DNA from: a virus
IMG/VR virus record: IMGVR_UViG_3300026184_000242
Span: 1 to 64,000 of that record
DNA: 64,000 bases
Reading direction: 5' to 3' (one strand)
Below the pieces are notes generated by a model. The model was not told the DNA's origin and made no database searches. It saw nothing but the letters and a program-made list of their open reading frames with translations. Positions 9,524-16,199 of the stretch are shown here, piece by piece. Each line of letters begins with the position of its first letter. Positions within the stretch are counted from its first letter, which is position 1. Position numbers and translations under genes: made by a program.

Positions 9524-9735
9524 CCCTTCTCCTTCACGCGCTTGGCGATCACCGTGGCCAGGTCCTTGTCCGCCTGATCGAGCTGACTAAAGGCGTGGTC
9601 CACCTCCTTGTCCGTCAGGTCCCGGCCTTGCTCGTGGGCGGTCTGGATCACCTGCATCATTTGCCGGAGCTGGACGGCCTCCATACCGATACCCATGAGG
9701 GCGTTGAGGATCTTGATGGCGCTGAGTACCGTCAT
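9520..9735 (-). CDS. Small helical protein of the lysis cluster, unknown
   Basis: The 71-residue product has a hydrophobic N-terminal half (MTVLSAIKILNALMGIGMEA) and a charged helical C-terminal half. It overlaps both neighbours by four bases (ATGA). The position after the lipoprotein gene suggests that it belongs to the lysis or membrane module, but the hydrophobic stretch is marginal for a membrane span. Confidence 0.6.
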   Translation of the reverse strand: MTVLSAIKILNALMGIGMEAVQLRQMMQVIQTAHEQGRDLTDKEVDHAFSQLDQADKDLATVIAKRVKEKG

Positions 9736-10070
9736 TTCGAGGACTTCTCCTGCTGGAGCTGCTGCTGGATCCGGGCCAGGGTCTGCTGCATCTTCCGGAG
9801 CTGGACCATGGTGTCGGCCGGCACCTTCTTGTCGCTGTGGACAGCCGCATGAGCCGTATCCAGGGCCGGCTTGAACTTGTGGAGCGTGGCCTGGATCTTC
9901 TTGGCCTGCTCCAGGCTGATGGTATGGGAGCGCAGGAGGTCCGCCGTGGTGCGGGCGGTACTGGCGTAGAGCGCCGCCGCCGCGTAGACGTTCTGCCGGG
10001 GCGTCTCCGGAGCCGTTTGACAGCCCACCAGGGTGAAGGCGAGGAAGGCTGCCAGGATAAGGGGGCGCAC
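9732..10070 (-). CDS. Lipoprotein with coiled coil, candidate outer-membrane spanin
   Basis: The start is a GTG at 10070 just after the stop of the holin-like gene; the longer upstream frame is a shadow. The 112-residue product has a lipoprotein signal peptide with lipobox LVGC (Cys17), so the mature protein would be acylated and sorted to a membrane. The mature part is helical, ending in a Gln/Lys-rich coiled coil (QQTLARIQQQLQQEKSSK). Together with the membrane-anchored coiled-coil protein at 10765-11151 this could form a two-component spanin. There is no C-terminal membrane span, which argues against a unimolecular spanin. Confidence 0.7.
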   Translation of the reverse strand: MRPLILAAFLAFTLVGCQTAPETPRQNVYAAAALYASTARTTADLLRSHTISLEQAKKIQATLHKFKPALDTAHAAVHSDKKVPADTMVQLRKMQQTLARIQQQLQQEKSSK

Positions 10071-10072
10071 GG

Positions 10073-10306
10073 TTAGCCCTTCTGGCCCTTGCGGGCGGAG
10101 GCGTTGTCGGGATTCATGGCCAGGCGGTCCAGGATCTTCTGGAGCCGGCCCACGAACTGCTTCACCTTGCCCGCGAATTTGTCGTCCGCCGTGTTCGGCG
10201 TGACCTTGGCGAAGGCGCGGATGGCGGCGGAAACCGCCGAGGCCACGCCCACGATGCTCGCCAGGAAGGCGATGATCTCCTGGTAGTGCTGCATGAGGAA
10301 CTGCAT
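10073..10306 (-). CDS. Holin-like small membrane protein
   Basis: This 77-residue protein has one clear hydrophobic segment (EIIAFLASIVGVASAVSAAI, residues 10-29) followed by a long charged, amphipathic C-terminus. Small proteins with this plan next to cell-wall-acting genes are typically phage holins or antiholins. The start is preceded by GGAGGATGCC. The lysis role is inferred from topology and neighbours. Confidence 0.65.
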   Translation of the reverse strand: MQFLMQHYQEIIAFLASIVGVASAVSAAIRAFAKVTPNTADDKFAGKVKQFVGRLQKILDRLAMNPDNASARKGQKG

Positions 10307-10315
10307 GGCATCCTC

Positions 10316-10768
10316 CTATCTGGGCCGGATCTCCAGGACTATGGGTCCGGCAGACTTCTGCTGCTTGATTCGCTCCATCCGGTCCATAAACTCGTGGAAG
10401 GTGTCGCGGGAGTTCAGGACTGCCCACTTGCCTTCCACGAACCCAAGGCTGTCGCCCAAGGCGATACACCCCTGGACGTCGTCCACGACGTTGCCCGGGT
10501 GGAGCATGATGTATTTGCGGTTGACGACATGCTGGACGTGCCAGCCGCGCTTGAACTCGCCCCCGGAGGCCCGCCGGACCACGCCGGACCACCGCATCCC
10601 CAGGGAGTACATGCCCACGGGGATCCGGGAGGTGTTCTGGTGGTTGTTCTGCCAGGGGCGCTCGATGGTGTAGCATTCCCAGTTGCCCACCTTCCCGGGC
10701 ATCCGAAGGGTGCCGAAGGTCCCCCAGTTGGGGACTTCCGCGAAGTGCTGGATCAGTAGGCGCATCAT
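10316..10768 (-). CDS. DUF5675 family protein, putative cell-wall-acting enzyme
   Basis: The 150-residue protein carries the pattern of the DUF5675 family: an early IERPWQNN (35-42), RIPVGMY (48-54), then HPGN (90-93) and GCI (100-102). The His...Gly-Cys-Ile arrangement recalls L,D-transpeptidase (YkuD) active sites, though homology is not proven. It lies between the holin-like and the membrane coiled-coil genes, where an endolysin would be expected, and no other endolysin was recognised in the window. Its start overlaps the upstream stop as ATGA. Confidence 0.8.
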   Translation of the reverse strand: MMRLLIQHFAEVPNWGTFGTLRMPGKVGNWECYTIERPWQNNHQNTSRIPVGMYSLGMRWSGVVRRASGGEFKRGWHVQHVVNRKYIMLHPGNVVDDVQGCIALGDSLGFVEGKWAVLNSRDTFHEFMDRMERIKQQKSAGPIVLEIRPR

Positions 10769-11151
10769 TGCTTGCGATCCTCCAGGATCTGGCGGATCAC
10801 CTTCACGTCCGTGCGCATCTTGTGGATCTTCTCCTGGGCGTCCTCCGCCTCCTGACGGATTTCCCGGCGCTTGCGGGCGTTCAGATTCTCCATTTGGTCG
10901 ATCTCGTGGCGCAGGTTGTCGATCTGCGCCCGCATGTTCGTCTGCTGGGTCTGGATTTTGTCCTTAAACACGAGGAGCTGCACTACCCCTCCGATCCCAC
11001 CCCAGACGATTCCGGGCACCACGGTTACCAGGAGGCCGATCAGGATTTTGCGCTTCGTGTCGGTGGTGAACGCCAACAATAACCCCATTCCTGGGAGGGC
11101 CTGCGCTACTTCCAGTAATTTGTGGAACTGATCCAGCATGGCCGCTCTCAT
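10765..11151 (-). CDS. Membrane-anchored coiled-coil protein, candidate inner-membrane spanin
   Basis: The chosen ATG (11151) overlaps the upstream stop (ATGA); another ATG lies at 11139. The 128-residue product has a hydrophobic segment ILIGLLVTVVPGIVWGGIGG (about residues 37-56) and then a long charged coiled coil to the C-terminus (about 62-128). This is the plan of Rz-type inner-membrane spanins, except that the membrane segment is not at the extreme N-terminus. Its partner could be the lipoprotein two genes downstream of the DUF5675 gene. Confidence 0.65.
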   Translation of the reverse strand: MRAAMLDQFHKLLEVAQALPGMGLLLAFTTDTKRKILIGLLVTVVPGIVWGGIGGVVQLLVFKDKIQTQQTNMRAQIDNLRHEIDQMENLNARKRREIRQEAEDAQEKIHKMRTDVKVIRQILEDRKQ

Positions 11152-11777
11152 ATCCACGGGCGCATCTGGGCCTGGGTATTGGCGCGGCGGGTGTTGAAGG
11201 CGTTGCGCTTCGCCTCGGTCAGCTTGGCCAGGTATTCGCGCAGCTTCTCCTGGGCCATGTCCGGATTGGACCATGGCTGACCGGAAACCCGCATGAGCCG
11301 ATATTTGGCCCGGAGGAGGATGGCGTCCCGGTAGTGGGTGGCAATCCAGTCCGGAATATCCGAACTGTCGGTTGTGGGCACAAGGGAAACCAGGAAGTAG
11401 AGGGTCTTGGTTTCGTTTGCCGTGGGTTCCGGCCAGATCAGGAAGCCATCGTCGTCCATAGCCGGAGCGAAATTCCGGGGCGGGCCGGTCCCCGCCTTGC
11501 GGAAAAGGTCCTCGTAGTTGGCGTCATAGACCGGCCGCTGGTCGTACCAGCATTGCTCATAGTTGTCGATCCGCGTCCCCGACGGGATAGACAGGTCCGA
11601 GCTGGGATACTGGGACTGGCCGGCGGTGAGCGTCATGGACAGGGTGGTGCGGTAAAGCCCCGAGTCCTTGAGCAGGTCGATGGCGGCGTAGCGCACCTCG
11701 TGCTCCACGTAGAAGATCGGGGCGTCCTGCACTTCGTCCAACACGCCCGGGGCCAGGGACTGGTAGGTGGTCGCCAT
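11148..11777 (-). CDS. Head-tail adaptor-like protein
   Basis: The 209-residue protein has an N-terminal helix-rich part and a central beta-rich part (GTRIDNYEQCWYDQRPVYDA...GPPRNFAPAMDDDGFLIWPEP). This order is typical of podovirus adaptor proteins of the SU10 or gp11 kind. A C-terminal helix carries many Arg/Lys. It sits between the DUF6682 gene and the lysis genes and overlaps the former by one base. The family assignment rests on pattern and position. Confidence 0.65.
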   Translation of the reverse strand: MATTYQSLAPGVLDEVQDAPIFYVEHEVRYAAIDLLKDSGLYRTTLSMTLTAGQSQYPSSDLSIPSGTRIDNYEQCWYDQRPVYDANYEDLFRKAGTGPPRNFAPAMDDDGFLIWPEPTANETKTLYFLVSLVPTTDSSDIPDWIATHYRDAILLRAKYRLMRVSGQPWSNPDMAQEKLREYLAKLTEAKRNAFNTRRANTQAQMRPWI

Positions 11778-12502
11778 CAGCCACCCCCACCACCCTGGGC
11801 CCGCTCCCGGGTGTCCATGGAGGCACCGGGGATGGTGAACAGGTCCGTGTTGCCCTTGATTCCCAGGCTCTGCGAGAACGCCTTGTAGTGGGCGTTGGCG
11901 AGTTGGGCGCTGCCGAAGTCCGCATCCTTGGAGTAGGCGCGGTACAAAACGTAATCCAGGAGGGCGTTGGCGTAGACGTCGTCCAGCGAAATGCTGTCCG
12001 AAAGGGTGACGTCCTGCGGGGAGCTGGAGTAAAGAAGCTCCACGTAATTGGTCCCGGTGCCCGGTTGCGGCGGGTAGACATAGAACGTCTTGGGATCCCG
12101 CTCGTCGTGCATGAAGTGCATGGCCTCGGCGGCCGTCTGACCGGAATGCCAGTCGGGAACCTGGTAGTCGATGATCTTGCGCTCGATCACCGTGACCGAC
12201 CGGCCCGGGGTGGAACCACCGGTCCCCATATTCCGCACCACGTCGATCAGCCGGATGCCTGCCCCGATGTTGGTCCCGGAGTTGTCCGGGTCGCTGGCCA
12301 GGTCGTTGAAATTCTGCTTGGACCCGGACACCAGCCGCACCGTCTCGTTGTCGGCGTGGGCGGAGGGGTCCAGCAGGACCGTCTCCCGCTGGCCGTCGTT
12401 GAGCCAGTCCAGAAGCTCGCTCTCGGGCCAGCGAACGCTGGTGGTGTCCTGGAGGATCACCCCGGCGCGGTCCACGATTTGCTGGGCCTTGATGGTACTC
12501 AT
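11777..12502 (-). CDS. DUF6682 family head-tail adaptor protein
   Basis: The 241-residue protein matches the DUF6682 pattern. It has RWPESELLDWLNDGQRETVL near the N-terminus, IRLIDVVRNMG, PDWHSGQTA, ERDPKTFYVYPPQP and a C-terminal ALLDYVLYRAYSKDAD helix. The family is found in podophage head-tail modules and probably acts as the adaptor between portal and tail. It follows a small gene and the capsid genes in the late operon. The C-terminus ends in a Gly run. Confidence 0.85.
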   Translation of the reverse strand: MSTIKAQQIVDRAGVILQDTTSVRWPESELLDWLNDGQRETVLLDPSAHADNETVRLVSGSKQNFNDLASDPDNSGTNIGAGIRLIDVVRNMGTGGSTPGRSVTVIERKIIDYQVPDWHSGQTAAEAMHFMHDERDPKTFYVYPPQPGTGTNYVELLYSSSPQDVTLSDSISLDDVYANALLDYVLYRAYSKDADFGSAQLANAHYKAFSQSLGIKGNTDLFTIPGASMDTRERAQGGGGG

Positions 12503-12513
12503 GGGTTCGCCCC

Positions 12514-12864
12514 TTATTCGTTAAGAGCCAACGCCTCCTGGGGCGTCATGCCCTTCTCCATGGCCTCTACCTGGCGCACCAGGGTTTCCTTGCGGTGCCG
12601 CTTGTCCAGCTCCGCGCCGTAGTTGCGGCGGGCATAAGCCTCCAGCATGTCCTTGGTCATGTTGTCGAAGTTGCTGGGGCTCGGACCCTCCAGGGCCTGT
12701 TCCGGCGTACTCTCCTGGACAGCCGCCTGTTGGTCCTCGGCCAGGTAGCCGTTGACCACCTTGCGCGGATCCGCCTGGACCACCCGGAAGTCCCCCCGCT
12801 CCGCGAGCACGAGGGAGTAGGGGTAGAGATAGCCGTCGTCAATCTTCTGGCAGTAGCGAGCCAT
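12514..12864 (-). CDS. Small protein with LEM/HeH-like C-terminal helix pair
   Basis: The 116-residue protein has a beta-type N-terminus (DGYLYPYSLVLAERGDFRVV) and a C-terminal segment MTKDMLEAYARRNYGAELDK (about 70-89) followed by RHRKETLVRQVEAM, which looks like the HeH/SAP-type helix pair common in small phage head proteins. It is probably a virion-assembly accessory protein. Confidence 0.6.
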   Translation of the reverse strand: MARYCQKIDDGYLYPYSLVLAERGDFRVVQADPRKVVNGYLAEDQQAAVQESTPEQALEGPSPSNFDNMTKDMLEAYARRNYGAELDKRHRKETLVRQVEAMEKGMTPQEALALNE

Positions 12865-12882
12865 ATCCTTGCCTTATTGGGA

Positions 12883-12901
12883 GGGCCCCCGCTGGGGGCC
12901 C
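12883..12901 (-). other. Strong hairpin between late genes
   Basis: An 8-bp perfect inverted repeat (GGGCCCCC / GGGGGCCC) with a 3-base loop lies between the 138-residue and 116-residue genes. It has no T-run on either side, so it is more likely an mRNA processing or stability element than a full terminator. Confidence 0.5.
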
Positions 12902-12921
12902 TGTCCGTGATTCCCGGGGCC

Positions 12922-13338
12922 TTAGCCGTCCGGATTCAGGTCGGCCACCAGGGCAGCCACCTCGATCCGCGCCTTGCTTGCAGCGTTGTTGACGTGGACC
13001 CGAATGTCGTCGGCGGCGGTGCCGCTGGTCACCGTGGTGTCGATGGCCTCGGTACTGGTGGCGTTGCCGTCCAGCCCGTTATGCCACCGGGTGTTGGAGC
13101 CGGAATCCCCCACGTCGAAGGTCATGGTGGCCCCTTCGGCCTCCAGGACCTGCGCCCGTACGGACATGACGTGGTGGTTGGCCGGCAGGTTGAGCACCTG
13201 GGCCGAATCCCCGCTGGCCAGGCCGCTGCCTGCGTTGGCCTCGGCGCAGTCCAGGACGGTGCGCATCACGAAAACGTGCCCCATCCGGTTCGAGGGGAAG
13301 CCGATGGTGCCGCCCTTGGTTTCGTCGTAAACCGCCAT
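12922..13338 (-). CDS. Probable capsid decoration protein
   Basis: The 138-residue Ala/Thr/Val-rich protein lies directly after the major capsid gene and has the beta-rich composition of head decoration or fibre proteins. The sequence MAVYDETKGG shares its first residues' style with the capsid protein MAVYPVSAGH. A good ribosome site (ATAGGAGACTGAA) precedes it. Decoration is inferred from position. Confidence 0.6.
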   Translation of the reverse strand: MAVYDETKGGTIGFPSNRMGHVFVMRTVLDCAEANAGSGLASGDSAQVLNLPANHHVMSVRAQVLEAEGATMTFDVGDSGSNTRWHNGLDGNATSTEAIDTTVTSGTAADDIRVHVNNAASKARIEVAALVADLNPDG

Positions 13339-13362
13339 TTCAGTCTCCTATTCGCTTGGGGT

Positions 13363-13382
13363 GGGCCCCGTTACCGGGGCCC
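13363..13382 (-). other. Hairpin downstream of major capsid gene
   Basis: A perfect 8-bp stem (GGGCCCCG / CGGGGCCC) with a TTAC loop lies just after the capsid stop on the minus strand. No T-run follows, so it may protect or space the abundant capsid mRNA and allow partial read-through. Confidence 0.5.
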
Positions 13383-13397
13383 GGTCAATGCCTGGGG

Positions 13398-14324
13398 TCA
13401 GCCCTTCTTGGCGTAGAAGTGGCCGATGGCCTCCGGCTTCACCACCTTGTAGCCATACACGTGGAGGCCCCGGTACTTGTCCCCGAAGGTGAACTCGGAG
13501 CGCATGGGGCCCTCGTTCCGGACAAGCTGGGAGGCGAAGGTAATCGCCGTCTGGTGACCGAACATCATGTTGGTCACCATGCTCCCGCCGTCGGTGGAGT
13601 GGGCCAGGCTGTTGGAGCTGTAGATCGTGAAGCGGTCGATCTGTCCCAGGCGGCCGTTGCGAACGATGGAGGTGCCATCCCCAGCCAGGCTTGCGTCCTG
13701 GAGATCGGACTTCTTGATCATGGCGCAAGCCCAGGGCGGCATAACCACCCAGCGGTTGGACTCGGGGACGTTCTGCTCGTCGAGCACCACGCCCATGTCC
13801 ACCAGGTAGTCCACGATGTTGGACTTATCCAGGGAGACGGGGGCCCCGGTGGAGCCCAGGTCGATGGAGCTGGAGATCGCCCCAGCCGAGGACCCCTTGT
13901 TCGCGGCAGCCACGTCGGCGTAGACGTTGGCCAGGAGGTCGGAGTCAATCTTGATCTTGAGCTGCTCCGAGGCGTCCTGGGTCCAGTCCTCCACGTAATC
14001 GTAGTCGGACTGGTACTTGTCCACGTCGTCGGACGTGAAGGCCCAATACTTGCCCTGGTCGATGGTCAGATCCACCAGATCGGGCTCGGGGTTCTCGTAG
14101 TCGAGCTGCTGCCCCTTGGAGTAGTCCTTGATGGTAATGCTGGGGGTCGTCCGAATGTGGACGGTATCGCCCATATCGGAGATTTCACCCTCGTAGTCCG
14201 TATTGGCGATTTCCCCGAACACGGTTGCCTTGTAGAACTTCACGAGGATTTTTCCCGACCAAATCTCAGGGATCATCACACCAGAATGGTCGGGATGGCC
14301 TGCACTCACAGGATAAACAGCCAT
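13398..14324 (-). CDS. Major capsid protein
   Basis: The 308-residue protein has the N-terminal PEIWSGKILVKFYKATVFGE signature of coat proteins found with scaffold genes in podoviruses, followed by TVHIRTTPSITIKDY and a central helical spine. It has the expected length and lies directly after the scaffold. The HK97-type fold is known for the family and is not visible directly. A terminator lies just upstream, so the gene may have its own promoter or depend on read-through. Confidence 0.88.
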   Translation of the reverse strand: MAVYPVSAGHPDHSGVMIPEIWSGKILVKFYKATVFGEIANTDYEGEISDMGDTVHIRTTPSITIKDYSKGQQLDYENPEPDLVDLTIDQGKYWAFTSDDVDKYQSDYDYVEDWTQDASEQLKIKIDSDLLANVYADVAAANKGSSAGAISSSIDLGSTGAPVSLDKSNIVDYLVDMGVVLDEQNVPESNRWVVMPPWACAMIKKSDLQDASLAGDGTSIVRNGRLGQIDRFTIYSSNSLAHSTDGGSMVTNMMFGHQTAITFASQLVRNEGPMRSEFTFGDKYRGLHVYGYKVVKPEAIGHFYAKKG

Positions 14325-14374
14325 TTTGCGTTCCTTCTGCTTCTAGGTTTTTGATTTCCCGCGAGCCACGGCAC

Positions 14375-14397
14375 AAAAAAACCGCCCATTCGGGCGG
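14375..14397 (-). terminator. Intrinsic terminator between scaffold and capsid genes
   Basis: On the minus strand a 6-bp stem (CCGCCC / GGGCGG) with a 4-base loop is followed by seven T residues. It lies between the scaffold stop and the capsid start, which would set different levels of the two proteins. Confidence 0.85.
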
Positions 14398-14423
14398 CCC
14401 CTCTCGACATTACCGTTGACGGT

Positions 14424-15500
14424 TTAGGACACGGTGCCGTTGTTTTGGGCTTCGCGGATCGCACTTTCGTGTTGCGCAAACTCCTGATCCGTCATGCGTC
14501 CCAGCGCGTAATCCCGGTACACCTGCGCAATGCGGTCCCGGGTGTAGTGCGGGGGCTGGTTCGGCGCTTCGCCGGCCCGGGTTTCACCGGGGGCGATTTT
14601 GCGCTCCAGCTCCTGCTGGCGCTCCTGCGAACGGCGCTCCTTCTCTGCTTCCGGGTTCGGCTGATTGCTTTCCTGGTGCGAAGGCGGAGCCTGCCCGGTG
14701 GAAGCCTTGTAGGAAGTGAAGAACTGCGCCGCCCGATTGGCGTCCAGGTCCTGCCGGGCCTGGTTGAGTAACTGGATCATGGGCTGTCCGGAAAGCGGCT
14801 CGACCTGCTGGAGCCACTGGATGAAGCCCGGATCCTCATTAAGCCGCTGCCAATCAGGAACCTCCCTCGCCAGCGCCTCGAAGAACTCCTGCTCCTGGTC
14901 CCGTTCCCGGCTCTGGGCCACGTCCTGCACCTGCGTCTTGAGCTGGGCCAGTTCGTCGGCAAGCGTCTGGTTCCGCTGCTGCATGGTGCTCAGGAGGTTC
15001 TCCTGATCACGGAACGGCTTGACGAACTCGGGCCCGTAGGTGTTCTCCAGGACCTGTAGGGACTCCTCCAGGTTGGAGGTGTCCAGGTTCGGGGCTTCGG
15101 TCGGCGTCTGGGATTCCTGCTCACGGTCGCCCTTGAGCTGCTCCATCTGCTCCTGGAGGTCCTGCATCTGCTGACGGGACTGCTGGAGCTGCTGGTGGAG
15201 CTGCGGGACCTCGGACTGGTATTTGCCCTCCATGACCTCGAAGCGCCGCTTCCAATACTCGGCGTCCGTTTCCTGGGAGGGCGTCTCTACCGGCGTAGAC
15301 GGCGTAGACGGCGTACCAGCCTCCGGCGTTGCCGTTGCTTCTGCCGGGGTGGCCGGGGTCTGCTCCGTGGGCGTTGCGCTGGGCGGAGTTTGGTTCTCCT
15401 CTGCGGTTGGGGTTTCATGCTGCGCGTCGGCCTCCGTCCACTTTTTCATCAGCTCGTCGGCACGTTCGGCCTGTCGGCGCACCTGCTCGGGAATAGCCAT
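14424..15500 (-). CDS. Capsid scaffolding protein
   Basis: The 358-residue protein is highly charged and Gln/Glu-rich, with a Pro/Thr/Glu-rich low-complexity region (about 28-80), a long coiled coil (about 85-210), and a basic C-terminal end. These are the features of phage scaffolding proteins, and it lies immediately upstream of the major capsid gene. It would guide procapsid assembly and leave before or during packaging. Confidence 0.85.
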   Translation of the reverse strand: MAIPEQVRRQAERADELMKKWTEADAQHETPTAEENQTPPSATPTEQTPATPAEATATPEAGTPSTPSTPVETPSQETDAEYWKRRFEVMEGKYQSEVPQLHQQLQQSRQQMQDLQEQMEQLKGDREQESQTPTEAPNLDTSNLEESLQVLENTYGPEFVKPFRDQENLLSTMQQRNQTLADELAQLKTQVQDVAQSRERDQEQEFFEALAREVPDWQRLNEDPGFIQWLQQVEPLSGQPMIQLLNQARQDLDANRAAQFFTSYKASTGQAPPSHQESNQPNPEAEKERRSQERQQELERKIAPGETRAGEAPNQPPHYTRDRIAQVYRDYALGRMTDQEFAQHESAIREAQNNGTVS

Positions 15501-15540
15501 TCAAACGTCCTTCCTGCTTTGCCGGGATTCACAGCACAAA

Positions 15541-15578
15541 CGCCCCCATTCCCGAGCCGGCGGAGCGGGATTCGGGCG
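15541..15578. other. Imperfect inverted repeat in 150-bp gap
   Basis: The gap 15501-15651 before the scaffold gene holds an imperfect inverted repeat (CGCCCCCATTCCCG / CGGGATTCGGGCG). Only three T residues follow on the minus strand, so it is a weak terminator candidate or a leader structure of the scaffold mRNA. Confidence 0.35.
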
Positions 15579-15651
15579 GGGGTTGGTTCGCGTTATGAGC
15601 CGGGGGTCAGGGTAGATATACCGGTCGGGAGCCGGCGCTGCGGGATTCCCG

Positions 15652-15894
15652 TTACCGGCTGCGATACCGCTGGAGGATCTCTCCAGCCTGCTCCTTGTGC
15701 TCCAGGAGCGATTTCAGGGCCCAAAGGGCCCCCTGGTTCCGGCGGAACGACGTCTCCTCCTGGATGCTGTCGTTCTGCTCACGGATCTGCTGGATGGAGT
15801 CGTTCAGCCACTCCACCACCACCTTGAAGTCCCCGTTGGCCTGGAGGCGCTTGAGGGCTTCCGCCTGGCGTTCGGTGGGCTTGGCCAGTTTCAT
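15652..15894 (-). CDS. Small helical head-module protein, unknown
   Basis: The 80-residue, highly charged helical protein (MKLAKPTERQAEALKRLQAN...) overlaps the upstream gene by ATGA. Small helical proteins in this position occur in many podophage head modules. No function can be assigned. Confidence 0.65.
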   Translation of the reverse strand: MKLAKPTERQAEALKRLQANGDFKVVVEWLNDSIQQIREQNDSIQEETSFRRNQGALWALKSLLEHKEQAGEILQRYRSR

Positions 15895-16196
15895 GCGCTA
15901 GTCACCAGGGTGACCGTCACCATCTCCCCGTTACCCGATGTGTTGGTCAGGTTGGCCCGCACGTAGGCGAAGGGGGCCGCGTCCGTGAAGGTGTCGGCTC
16001 CGTTGCTGGTGGTGATGTTGTTGAACGTGTGGAGGCTCACCCACGGGCCGTCCCGGAGGTTGGAAACCTCGATGTCCACGTCCACGTTCGGGCTGGTGGT
16101 GCCGTCCACGTAGAGGTGGAAGGCGCGGTGGGCCTCCTCGGTGCGGACCGCGTTCCCGGGGCCCACCGCCGTGGCCTGATCTAGTAGGTAGAACAT
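15891..16196 (-). CDS. Small beta-rich virion protein, unknown
   Basis: The 101-residue protein has alternating strands (DVDIEVSNLRDGPWVSLHTF, FAYVRANLTN) and no charged coils, like small head decoration or spike-base proteins. It lies 3 bases after the portal stop and overlaps the next gene by ATGA. Confidence 0.65.
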   Translation of the reverse strand: MFYLLDQATAVGPGNAVRTEEAHRAFHLYVDGTTSPNVDVDIEVSNLRDGPWVSLHTFNNITTSNGADTFTDAAPFAYVRANLTNTSGNGEMVTVTLVTSA

Positions 16197-16199
16197 CGT

